Below, piece by piece: positions 1 to 5,820 of a stretch of DNA of 6,696 nt; within the stretch, counting starts at the first letter, position 1, and each line of letters opens with the position of its first letter. The stretch lies in the NCBI GenBank assembly GCA_003545125.1, contig DQCI01000177.1, positions 17,680 to 24,375 on the forward strand, written 5' to 3'. A model generated the notes under the pieces. That model was not told the origin of the DNA and made no database searches. It saw only the letters and a program-made list of their open reading frames with translations. The translations under genes were made by a program, and so were the position numbers. The DNA is from Paracoccaceae bacterium. Lineage in GTDB: Bacteria; Pseudomonadota; Alphaproteobacteria; Rhodobacterales; Rhodobacteraceae.

Positions 1-830
1 GGGTTGCCGCCATAGGTCGAGCCGTGGGTGCCCGCGGTCATCCCCGCAGCCGCAGCCTCGGTGGCGAGCACCGCGCCCAGCGGAAAGCCGCCGCCGATGC
101 CCTTGGCCACCATCATGATGTCGGGGGTGATCCCGGCCCATTCATGGGCGAACAGCTTGCCGGTGCGGCCCATGCCGCATTGCACCTCGTCGAACACCAA
201 GAGCGCGCCGGTTTCGTCGCAGGCATCGCGCAGCCCCTTGAGGCATTGATCCGGCAGAACCCGGATCCCGCCCTCGCCCTGGATCGGCTCGATCAGCACG
301 GCCGCGGTCTTGTCGGTGATGGCGGCGCTGAGCGCGTCATGGTCGCCGAAGGGGATATGAACGAAGCCCGGCATCAACGGCCCGAAGCCGCCCACCATTT
401 TCTCGGCACCGGAGGCGGCGATGGCGGCGGTGGAGCGGCCGTGGAAGGCGCCCTCGAAGGTGATGATCTCGATGCGCTCGGGCGCGCCCTTCTGGTGCCA
501 GTACTTGCGCACCATCTTGACCGCCAGCTCCAGCGCCTCGGTGCCCGAATTGGTGAAGAAGGCGGTGTCGGCGAAGGTGGCCTCGACCAGCGCATCCGCA
601 AGCGCCTGCTGACCGGGGATATTGTAGAGGTTGGAGACATGCCAGAGCTTCGCGGCCTGGGTCGTCAGCGCCTCGACCAGCGCGGGATGGGCGTGGCCCA
701 GCGCGTTGACCGCAATGCCGGCGCCGAGGTCGAGAAACCGTCGGCCGTCCGTCGTTACCAGCCAGGAGCCATCACCGTGGTCAAAAGAAAGGGGCGCGCG
801 ATTGTAAGTCGGCAGAACGGACGGGATCAT
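1..830 (-). CDS. argD: Acetylornithine aminotransferase (ArgD), 5' part; 3' end beyond the left edge
   Basis: PLP-dependent class-III aminotransferase of cytoplasmic arginine biosynthesis. It exchanges the amino group between N-acetylornithine and 2-oxoglutarate, and many family members also serve as succinyldiaminopimelate aminotransferase in lysine synthesis. Read on the minus strand from ATG at 830-828, 276 residues are visible, starting [16 protein letters not shown]. Landmarks: the glycine-rich [14 protein letters not shown] segment near residues 33-46; NSGTEA at 94-99, the PLP-phosphate loop; FHGR at 129-132, whose aromatic residue stacks on [11 protein letters not shown] at 181-188; LVFDEVQ at 211-217 with the PLP-binding Asp214; GMGRTG at 219-224; and [13 protein letters not shown] at 241-253, with Lys243 as the Schiff-base lysine. 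Family members run near 390-400 residues, so roughly 115-125 are missing off the edge. GGAG lies 7 nt upstream of the start. The short N-terminus and YNRAPLSF favour ArgD over other class-III aminotransferases. In related bacteria argF often follows argD; that would lie outside this window. Confidence 0.93.
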   Translation of the reverse strand, partial: MIPSVLPTYNRAPLSFDHGDGSWLVTTDGRRFLDLGAGIAVNALGHAHPALVEALTTQAAKLWHVSNLYNIPGQQALADALVEATFADTAFFTNSGTEALELAVKMVRKYWHQKGAPERIEIITFEGAFHGRSTAAIAASGAEKMVGGFGPLMPGFVHIPFGDHDALSAAITDKTAAVLIEPIQGEGGIRVLPDQCLKGLRDACDETGALLVFDEVQCGMGRTGKLFAHEWAGITPDIMMVAKGIGGGFPLGAVLATEAAAAGMTAGTHGSTYGGN

Positions 831-1116
831 CGGATCACTCCATCAAAAGAAGCCTTTGGGTGCCGCATGGGCAGGCTCGTGTCAACGATTATGGAAGGGA
901 TGCGCCGCTCGGGCGCGGGTCATGACGGGCGGGACGTCAGGCGCGCAGGCGTCGGCGTCGGGTCTCGGCATATGCGGGACGGATCGTCATGGCCCGTGCT
1001 TTGCCCGCTTTGGCCCGTCCAGGCAAGAGAAAACGTCGCCTTGCCCCGTGCGCGCCACGCCAGGGCCGAAGTCCGCAAGGATCGTGACGCGCAAACCGTG
1101 TGACCGGAGTAAAGAC
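831..1116. other. Divergent intergenic gap between argD and the ankyrin gene
   Basis: This 286-nt gap holds the argD ribosome-binding site and candidate promoter at its left end and the GGAG site for the ankyrin gene (1106-1109) at its right end. Frames that stay open here on either strand give Arg/Pro/Ser-rich translations without recognisable motifs, as expected in GC-rich DNA. No convincing promoter for the ankyrin gene, tRNA or terminator was found. Confidence 0.5.
857..885 (-). promoter_or_regulatory. Probable argD promoter (perfect -35, weak -10)
   Basis: On the minus strand a perfect sigma-70 type -35 hexamer TTGACA lies at 885-880, about 50 nt upstream of the argD start. At a 17-nt spacing the -10 position reads CACCCA, which is poor, so the assignment rests on the -35 box and location. 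Transcription would start near 850, giving a leader of about 20 nt that contains the GGAG ribosome-binding site. I see no convincing arginine-repressor operator. Confidence 0.35.
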
Positions 1117-2085
1117 ATGGCAAAAGGCATTTCCGACATCATCGGCGACATCGCCGAAACCGCCGCGCGCGGCGCGCAAAACCCGATGGCCGAGATGGCC
1201 GGGTCCGTACGGGATATGGAAGAGCTGCTGGCAACCCTGTCGGAGACCGATCCGGGGGCCGCCGAACGGCTCGCGCCGATGCTTGAGCAGGCCACGGCGA
1301 TGAACGGGATGATGGAGAAGATCGTCGCGGCGGAAGCGGCGGGCGACACCGAGGCGATGCTGGCGCTGAGCCAGGACTTCGCCGCCGTTGCCGATGTACC
1401 GGGCTATGAACCGGAAACCGACCCGGAGTACAATGCACTTTCCGACGCGCTGGACGGGGACGACGACGCGGCGGTTGCCGCCGTGCTCGACGGTCTCGGC
1501 AATCTCAACCGCCACCTGGGGCAATATGACCAGACCCCGCTGGGCATGGCGCTTTCGGCGCCGGGGCGGACCGCCGCACGGGTGGGTCTGTTTCTCGACC
1601 GCGGGGCCCGGGCGGAGTTCGCCACGTCCGAGGGCTACACCCCGCTGCACAACATTGGCGACTATATGTGGACCGGAGATACGCCGGACACAGCGGACGA
1701 GTTGGCGGCCATCGTCGCCACGCTGGTCGCCGCCGGGGCCGAGATCGAGGCCCGCACGCATTGGGGCTGGACCCCGCTGGTCCGGGCTGCGGTCGAGGGC
1801 AGCGCATTGGAAATGCGCGCATTGCTTGCCGCCGGGGCAGATCCGAACGCATGGGTCGGTGAAGAGGGGCCGTGTGTCACCGGGGGGAAATCCCTGCTCA
1901 TGCTGGCCGCGGCAGAGCCCGAAAAGGTGGCGCTGCTGCTCGACCACGGCGCCGATGTCGCGGCGAGCGGGATCGAGTCCTATATCGCGCAGGAACTCGC
2001 GGGCGAAGATCCGGACGGCTACACGCCCTATTGGGACGGTCTGCGCGCCAGTCAAAGCCTGATCGACGGCGCCCGCCGCCAGTAA
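1117..2085 (+). CDS. Ankyrin-repeat protein
   Basis: A 322-residue protein whose C-terminal two thirds is built of ankyrin-like repeats, a scaffold for protein-protein binding. Its partner and role cannot be told from sequence. Residues 1-95 are Ala/Glu/Met-rich and predicted helical, without a signal peptide or membrane segment, so a cytoplasmic location is inferred. Repeat-like units: a degenerate one near 104-136 (YNALSDALDGDDDAAVAAVL); 137-169 (QTPLGMAL, then LFLDRGARAEF); 170-213, expanded by an insertion (GYTPLHNI, then LVAAGAEIEAR); 214-246, the best match (WGWTPLVRAAVEGSALEMRA, then LLAAGADPN); and 247-283, with an insertion (KSLLMLAAAEPEKVALLLDH, then GAD). The diagnostic TPL and aGAd/N signatures recur. 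The frame stays open upstream to 856, but ATG 1117 is chosen because GGAG (1106-1109) lies 7 nt before it and upstream codons look non-coding. Codon use matches neighbours and the frame is intact. It sits between argD, transcribed away, and a dead transporter gene, so no operon partner is evident. Confidence 0.88.
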   Translation: MAKGISDIIGDIAETAARGAQNPMAEMAGSVRDMEELLATLSETDPGAAERLAPMLEQATAMNGMMEKIVAAEAAGDTEAMLALSQDFAAVADVPGYEPETDPEYNALSDALDGDDDAAVAAVLDGLGNLNRHLGQYDQTPLGMALSAPGRTAARVGLFLDRGARAEFATSEGYTPLHNIGDYMWTGDTPDTADELAAIVATLVAAGAEIEARTHWGWTPLVRAAVEGSALEMRALLAAGADPNAWVGEEGPCVTGGKSLLMLAAAEPEKVALLLDHGADVAASGIESYIAQELAGEDPDGYTPYWDGLRASQSLIDGARRQ

Positions 2086-2106
2086 CGCTTTTCTTCGCTC
2101 GCGTTA
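2083..2106 (+). other. Inverted repeat over the ankyrin stop codon
   Basis: TAACGC (2083-2088, beginning with the TAA stop) and GCGTTA (2101-2106) are perfect 6-nt inverted repeats around a 12-nt loop. The stem is short, the loop long and no T-run follows, so intrinsic termination is doubtful. It could be a weak 3' hairpin or chance. Confidence 0.25.
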
Positions 2107-2114
2107 GGGCGTAG

Positions 2115-3040
2115 GCGCACCCCAGGCACGCCAGGCAAAATCTCGCGGCGATCGGCTTCATGCTGGTCGCCACCGCCTTCATCGCAGGCACCACCGTGTT
2201 CGCCAAGATGCTCGGCGCGGGGCCGGACGGGCTGCACCCGGTGCAGATCACGCAAGGCCGGTTCCTGTTCGCGCTCATCGGGTTCTCGGTCGCGGCGGGC
2301 GCGATCCGGCCCCGCTTCACCCGGCCCAACCTGAAGATCCATGCCTGCGGTCGCTCGCCGGGTTCGCGGGCGTTACGCTGATGTTTGCCGCCGTCCGGTT
2401 CATCCCGCTGGCCGATGCGACCGCGCTCACCTTCACCAACCCGATCTTCGCGATGATCCTCGCGATCTGGGTACTTGGCGAGCGGGTTGGGCCGTGGCGC
2501 TGGGCGGCGGCCGGGATCGCCTTTGCGGGCGCTCTGATCCTGATCCGCCCAGGTGCTGGCACGCTCGAGATCGGGGCGCTGGCGGCGCTCGGGGCGGCGG
2601 CGCTGACCGGCATCGAGATCACGCTGCTGAAATTCCTCACCGGGCACGAGAAGCCGTTCCAGATCCTCCTGATCAACAACGCGTTCGGCCTCGTGTTCTC
2701 GACGCTTGCCGCCAGCCTGGTCTGGCAATGGCCTGGCCAGGGGCAATAAGGCCTGCTCTGTGCCCTCGGCCTGACGATGGGCACGGCGCAGGTTTTCTAC
2801 ATCCAGGCGATGCGGCGTGGGGAGGCGAGCTTCGTGGTGCCTTTTTCCTATGCCACGCTGATCTTCGCCGCCGCCTACGACCTCGCGCTGTTCGACATCA
2901 TGCCCGATGCGCTCTCGGCGGTCGGGGCGGGTGTGATCCTGGCCGGGGGGCTGCTTCTGGCCTGGCGCGAAGGGCGTCAGAGGGGGGCCAAGGCCACGAA
3001 GAGCGCGGGCGCCTTGGACGGCACAGCGAACGGCACGTAG
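2115..3040 (+). pseudogene. DMT superfamily (EamA) transporter pseudogene
   Basis: Remnant of an inner-membrane transporter of the drug/metabolite superfamily with two EamA halves and about ten expected membrane segments; the substrate is unknown. Three lesions are visible. First, the frame begins after TAG at 2112-2114 with ARQNLAAIGFMLVATAFIAG but has no start codon before the internal Met at 2160, which lies inside the first membrane helix. Second, near 2344-2346 the frame changes: the first frame runs on to a TGA near 2380 as nonsense, while the frame one base over continues the family sequence as LRSLAGFAGVTLMFAAV, then IPLADATALTFTNPIFAMIL and LGERVGPWRW. This fits loss of one base, perhaps from a CCC run. 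Third, TAA at 2747-2749 interrupts that frame between WPGQGQ and GLLCALGLTMGTAQVFYIQA, probably replacing a Trp codon. After it the frame is intact through FSYATLIFAAAYDLALF and LLLAWREGR. The last residues to TAG 3038-3040 look like read-through. Neighbouring genes have no lesions, so poor sequence quality is less likely than true decay. Confidence 0.85.
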
Positions 3041-3166
3041 TCGCAGACCTCCGCATACCCGGCCCACAGCGCCCGCACCTAGGCCATGTAGTGCGCAGGC
3101 GCGGCGGATCTGTTCGCCGTCACGGCCCGGTCTGGGATGACAGACGACGAAAACAATATCGGGCAT
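2977..3166 (-). pseudogene. Broken small gene of unknown function (antisense to the transporter tail)
   Basis: On the minus strand an ATG at 3166-3164, preceded by a GGGAAGG ribosome-binding site a few nt away, opens a frame reading MPDIVFVVCHPRPGRDGEQ then IRRAC. It turns into Arg/Gly-rich nonsense near 3097. Shifting by one base gives a protein-like continuation: AHYMA, a TAG stop (3081-3079), then VRALWAGYAEVCDYVPFAVP and SKAPALFVALAPL, ending at TGA 2979-2977. Joined, this is a protein of about 63 residues with one frameshift (a 1-nt insertion or 2-nt loss) and one nonsense codon. I do not recognise the family. Its 3' end overlaps the transporter pseudogene's apparent C-terminal tail, whose read-through residues are probably the antisense of this gene. 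The two decayed genes converge. Support is the residue composition and codon use of the joined frame; homology has not been tested. Confidence 0.5.
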
Positions 3167-3213
3167 GGCCTTCCCGCTTGCCTTGTTGTAATGGGTTTTA
3201 CCCCGCCGCCACC

Positions 3214-3241
3214 TTGTACCCAACGCGGGGCTGATTAAATT
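3214..3241 (+). promoter_or_regulatory. Possible gcrA promoter
   Basis: TTGTAC (3214-3219) and TAAATT (3236-3241), 16 nt apart, resemble a sigma-70 promoter in the most AT-rich part of the gap before gcrA. Transcription would begin about 50 nt before the start codon. No GANTC site occurs between 3041 and 3297, so there is no sign here of CcrM-methylation-dependent control of gcrA. Confidence 0.35.
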
Positions 3242-3296
3242 GGCGGCTTGCTGTAGAGAGGCGGGCGAAATGCCCTGCCCAAAGGATTGAACGCAC

Positions 3297-3890
3297 ATGT
3301 CCTGGACCGAAGATCGGGTCGAAACCCTCAAACGCATGTGGGCCGAGGGTCAGTCGGCCAGCCAGATCGCCAAGGAACTTGGCGGGGTCACCCGGAACGC
3401 GGTGATCGGAAAAGTGCATCGGTTGGGCCTGTCGAACCGGGCCGGCGGCACACCCAGCGCCACGACCGCGAAGCCCGCGGCCAAGGAAAAGCCGAGCAAA
3501 CCAGCCGCGAGACCATCGAAACCAGCCGCCAAGAAACCCGAGGCAGCCGCCGCCGAACCGGCTTCCGACCAGTCCGGGGCGCCGGAAACCCCTGCGCCGG
3601 TCCCGGCGCGCAAGCCGATCATTCCCGCAGGCCAGCCGCTGCCGCCGCAACCTTCGGCCAACGAGATCAGCCCGGAAGCGCTGGAAACGGTGCGCGAGGT
3701 CGAGAAGACCGCGAAGCGGCTCACGCTCATGGAACTGACCGAGCGGACCTGCAAATGGCCGATCGGCGATCCGGCCACGGATGATTTCTGGTTCTGCGGG
3801 TTGCCGGTCCAGCAGGGTAAACCCTATTGCGAGGCGCATGTGGGCGTGGCCTTCCAGCCGATGTCGTCGCGGCGCGACCGCAAGCGGTGA
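3297..3890 (+). CDS. gcrA: GcrA cell cycle regulator
   Basis: GcrA is an alphaproteobacterial transcription factor that binds the primary sigma factor (RpoD) in RNA polymerase and stimulates promoters carrying CcrM-methylated GANTC sites, driving cell-cycle and division genes. The 197-residue product has the family layout. Residues 1-47 form the helix-turn-helix DNA-binding domain, starting MSWTEDRVETLKRMWAEGQS and containing SASQIAKELGGVTRNAVIGK and HRLGLSNR. Residues 48-125 are a Lys/Ala/Pro-rich flexible linker. Residues 140-190 form the sigma-interacting domain, with TLMELTERTCKWPIGDP, DFWFCGLP and GKPYCEAHVG. Cys152, Cys167, Cys178 and His181 are spaced in a metal-site-like way, but I cannot say whether metal binds. 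The length slightly exceeds Caulobacter GcrA (about 173 residues as I recall), the excess lying in the linker. The start is forced: AAAGGA lies 10 nt upstream, and an in-frame TGA at 3288-3290 rules out the earlier ATG at 3270. Upstream lies the decayed region; a VOC-rimO pair follows on the same strand. Confidence 0.95.
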   Translation: MSWTEDRVETLKRMWAEGQSASQIAKELGGVTRNAVIGKVHRLGLSNRAGGTPSATTAKPAAKEKPSKPAARPSKPAAKKPEAAAAEPASDQSGAPETPAPVPARKPIIPAGQPLPPQPSANEISPEALETVREVEKTAKRLTLMELTERTCKWPIGDPATDDFWFCGLPVQQGKPYCEAHVGVAFQPMSSRRDRKR

Positions 3891-3895
3891 ATTCG

Positions 3896-3900
3896 GAATC
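3896..3900. promoter_or_regulatory. GAATC (GANTC-type CcrM site) between gcrA and the VOC-rimO pair
   Basis: GAATC lies 6 nt after the gcrA stop codon and about 80 nt before the VOC start. GANTC is the target of CcrM methylase, and GcrA acts at methylated GANTC promoters. By eye it is the only intergenic GANTC in the window; the others I saw (near 1975, 4028 and 4927) are inside genes. Whether it controls the downstream pair is inference, and one 5-nt site can arise by chance. Confidence 0.25.
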
Positions 3901-3901
3901 T

Positions 3902-3982
3902 GGGGGCCAGCCCCGTTGCGCCAAAGGCACACCTTCGGTGTGACGCCCCCCGAGGTATTGGCCGACCAAAGAAGAGGGGAAG
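3902..3982 (+). repeat. Structured intergenic element of a Rhodobacterales-like type
   Basis: The gap after gcrA holds GGGG-CCAG-CCCC (3903-3914), a tight hairpin CACACC-TTC-GGTGTG (3928-3942), and a long-range match of GGGGGC (3902-3907) with GCCCCC (3945-3950) that could enclose the inner hairpin. A CGAGGTATT motif (3951-3959) and an ACCAAAGAAGAGGGGAAG tail follow, the tail supplying the ribosome-binding site of the next gene. From memory, G/C-rich hairpins followed by a CCCCCGAGGTATT-like motif and an AAGAAG tail recur between genes in Rhodobacterales genomes. Only one copy is in this window, so the repeat status is recollection rather than observation. The stem may terminate or attenuate gcrA transcripts, but no T-run follows. 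Confidence 0.45.
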
Positions 3983-4354
3983 ATGGAAAAACTCAGCCCC
4001 GCCGTCCCCATTCTGCGCGTCTTTGACGAGTCAGAGGCACGGGATTTCTACCTGCGCTATCTCGGCTTCGGCGTGGTGTTCGAGCACCGGTTCGCCCCTG
4101 ACCTGCCGCTGTACATGGGTGTGCGCCGCGGGGGGTGCGAGCTGCACCTGTCTGAGCATCACGGCGATGCCACGCCCGGCAGCGCGGTGCGGATCGGGGT
4201 GGACGATATCGACGCCTGTCTCGCCGCGTTGAACGCCCGCGGCCATCCCCGGTTGCGCCCCGGTGTCCAGGACCAGCCCTGGGGCACGCGCGAGATCACC
4301 CTGACCGACCCGTTCGGGAACCGGATCATTTTCTGGCAGGACGCAGCCCCATGA
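3983..4354 (+). CDS. VOC superfamily (glyoxalase/bleomycin-resistance fold) protein
   Basis: A 123-residue single-domain protein of the vicinal oxygen chelate fold, made of paired beta-alpha-beta-beta-beta units. The family includes glyoxalases, dioxygenases and bleomycin-binding immunity proteins. Visible signs: [20 protein letters not shown] then LGFGVVFEH in the first half (residues 7-35), [15 protein letters not shown] (45-59), a central [19 protein letters not shown] (69-87), and the closing [20 protein letters not shown] (100-119). The WG-RE-DP-GN-I-FWQ ending is typical of the bleomycin-resistance-like branch. His55 and Glu104 stand where many VOC proteins place ligands, but the substrate cannot be assigned and resistance activity is not implied. 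A GAGGGG ribosome-binding site lies about 5 nt before the ATG. Its TGA shares ATGA with the rimO start (4351-4354), so the two are probably translated together. No signal peptide; cytoplasmic by inference. Confidence 0.88.
   Translation: MEKLSPAVPILRVFDESEARDFYLRYLGFGVVFEHRFAPDLPLYMGVRRGGCELHLSEHHGDATPGSAVRIGVDDIDACLAALNARGHPRLRPGVQDQPWGTREITLTDPFGNRIIFWQDAAP
4338..4354 (+). promoter_or_regulatory. VOC-rimO translational coupling site
   Basis: AGGA (4338-4341), inside the last VOC codons, lies 9 nt before the rimO ATG at 4351. That ATG overlaps the VOC TGA in the sequence ATGA. This arrangement commonly supports termination-reinitiation, so rimO output probably depends on translation of the VOC gene. 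Confidence 0.65.
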
Positions 4355-5724
4355 CCAACCCGCCCGACCTGCGTCCCGATCTCGCGCGCGCGATGATGGA
4401 AGAGACGGCGCGCCCCGGCCAGCCCAGGATCGGCATGGTGTCCTTGGGCTGCCCCAAGGCGCTGGTGGACAGCGAGCGGATCCTGACCCGGCTGCGCGCC
4501 GAGGGCTATGCGATCTCGCCCGACTATGCCGGCGCCGAGGCGGTTATCGTGAACACCTGCGGCTTTCTCGACAGCGCCAAGGCCGAGAGCCTGGAGGCAA
4601 TCGGCGAGGCGCTTCAGGAGAACGGCAAGGTGATCGTGACGGGCTGTCTCGGGGCCGAGCCGGACTACATCACAGGGGTCCACCCTTCGGTGCTGGCGGT
4701 GACCGGGCCGGAAGCCTACGAGCAGGTGCTGGACGCGGTGCATTCCGCCGCCGCGCCGGTGCCCGACCCCTTCGTTGACCTGTTGCCCGCGACAGGCGTG
4801 AAGCTCACACCGCGCCATTACAGCTATCTGAAGATCTCCGAGGGCTGCAATCATCACTGCAAGTTCTGCATCATTCCGGCGATGCGCGGGCGGCTCGCGT
4901 CGCGCCCGGCGCATGCGGTGGTGCGCGAGTCGGAAAAGCTGGTCGAAGCCGGTGTGCGCGAGCTTCTGGTCATCAGCCAGGATACCTCCGCCTACGGGGT
5001 CGACCTGAAACATGCCGAGGCGAAAGGCCACCGCGCCCATATCACCGACCTTGCCCGCGATCTGGGCAACCTGGGCGCCTGGGTGCGGCTGCACTACGTC
5101 TACCCCTACCCGCATGTGCGCGAGCTGATCCCGCTGATGGCGGAGGGGCTGATCCTGCCCTACCTCGACATTCCCTTCCAACACGCCCACCCGGACACGC
5201 TGAAACGCATGGCCCGGCCCGCCGCGGCGGCAAAGACGCTGGACGAGATCGCGGCCTGGCGGGCGGTCTGCCCGGATATCACTCTGCGCTCGACCTTCAT
5301 TGTCGGCTACCCCGGCGAGACCGAAGACGAATTCGAAACCCTGCTCGACTGGCTCGACGAGGCGCAGCTCGACCGGGTCGGGTGCTTCCAATACGAAAAC
5401 GTGGCCGGGGCCACGGCCAACGAGTTGCCGGACCATGTGGCGGCGGAGGTGAAACAGGCGCGCTGGGATCGGTTCATGGAGAAGGCCCAGGCGATCTCGC
5501 AAGCAAAGCTCGCAGCCAAGGTGGGCAGCCGTTGCGAGGTGATCGTCGACAGTGTCGATGCCGAGGGGGCGGTTTGCCGGACGAAGGCGGATGCGCCGGA
5601 GATCGACGGCAATCTGTTCATCGACGAGGGCTTCGAAGCGCTCACGCCCGGCGATCTGGTCACGGTCGAGGTCGACGAGGCCAGCGAATACGATCTCTGG
5701 GGGCGGATCGTCTCGGACGGGTGA
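4351..5724 (+). CDS. rimO: Ribosomal protein S12 methylthiotransferase RimO
   Basis: RimO is a radical-SAM enzyme with two 4Fe-4S clusters that adds a methylthio group to the beta-carbon of the conserved Asp (Asp88 in E. coli numbering) of ribosomal protein S12, using SAM as both methyl donor and radical source. The 457-residue product is full length. The N-terminal MTTase domain carries the three cluster cysteines, Cys34 in [13 protein letters not shown], Cys70 in [14 protein letters not shown] and Cys99 in VTGCLGAE. The radical-SAM core starts at [20 protein letters not shown] with Cys166, Cys170 and Cys173 (CxxxCxxC), followed by MRGRLASRP. The SAM-binding barrel shows [21 protein letters not shown] and [17 protein letters not shown]-terminal TRAM domain (about 390-455) binds the substrate protein. 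[15 protein letters not shown] and [11 protein letters not shown] favour RimO over the tRNA enzymes MiaB and MtaB. The start overlaps the VOC stop and has AGGA 9 nt upstream. No lesions were seen. Confidence 0.96.
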   Translation: MTNPPDLRPDLARAMMEETARPGQPRIGMVSLGCPKALVDSERILTRLRAEGYAISPDYAGAEAVIVNTCGFLDSAKAESLEAIGEALQENGKVIVTGCLGAEPDYITGVHPSVLAVTGPEAYEQVLDAVHSAAAPVPDPFVDLLPATGVKLTPRHYSYLKISEGCNHHCKFCIIPAMRGRLASRPAHAVVRESEKLVEAGVRELLVISQDTSAYGVDLKHAEAKGHRAHITDLARDLGNLGAWVRLHYVYPYPHVRELIPLMAEGLILPYLDIPFQHAHPDTLKRMARPAAAAKTLDEIAAWRAVCPDITLRSTFIVGYPGETEDEFETLLDWLDEAQLDRVGCFQYENVAGATANELPDHVAAEVKQARWDRFMEKAQAISQAKLAAKVGSRCEVIVDSVDAEGAVCRTKADAPEIDGNLFIDEGFEALTPGDLVTVEVDEASEYDLWGRIVSDG

Positions 5725-5807
5725 GACCGGTTGCCGGCTTCGGCGATGGTGTTCAACACTTCACAACCCGTTGTCGTCAGACCAGTATCGAAGCCGCTCG
5801 GAAACTC

Positions 5808-5820
5808 GGAATATCTCATG
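5808..5820 (+). promoter_or_regulatory. Ribosome-binding site that decides the sulfotransferase start
   Basis: GGAA (5808-5811) lies 6 nt before ATG 5818. The earlier in-frame starts, TTG 5731 and ATG 5746, have no comparable site. Codons between 5746 and 5817 include ACT, TCA, CAA, AGA, CCA and GTA, which are uncommon in neighbouring genes and suggest untranslated sequence. Confidence 0.5.

Noticed and set aside
24..1103. Long plus-strand open frame (359 codons) opposite argD
   Set aside because: Its translation is rich in Gly/Arg/Ala/His without motifs and is the complement of a clear ArgD, a usual shadow in GC-rich DNA.
856..1116. An 87-residue N-terminal extension of the ankyrin protein
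   Set aside because: Cys/Arg/Pro-rich non-coding-like translation with no good ribosome-binding site, whereas ATG 1117 has GGAG at ideal spacing.
937..2055. Long minus-strand open frame (372 codons) opposite the ankyrin gene
   Set aside because: Arg/Gly/His-rich with no domain; the plus-strand ankyrin repeats explain this stretch.
3270..3290. Six-codon upstream frame (MPCPKD) just before gcrA as a leader peptide
   Set aside because: It has a possible GAGAGG site but no attenuator-like repeats of a regulatory codon and no hairpin; chance is the simpler reading.
1898..3337. Very long minus-strand open frame (479 codons) across the pseudogenes
   Set aside because: It crosses several unrelated regions, including the gcrA start, and most of its translation is low-complexity Arg/Pro-rich. 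Only the short segment from 3166 looks protein-like, and that is reported separately.
4159..5502. Long minus-strand open frame (447 codons) opposite VOC and rimO
   Set aside because: Antisense of the certain rimO gene; no motif of its own.
5725..5817. A promoter in the gap between rimO and the sulfotransferase
   Set aside because: TTGTCG (5771-5776) and TTCACA (5760-5765) are -35-like, but neither has a fair -10 hexamer at 16-18 nt.
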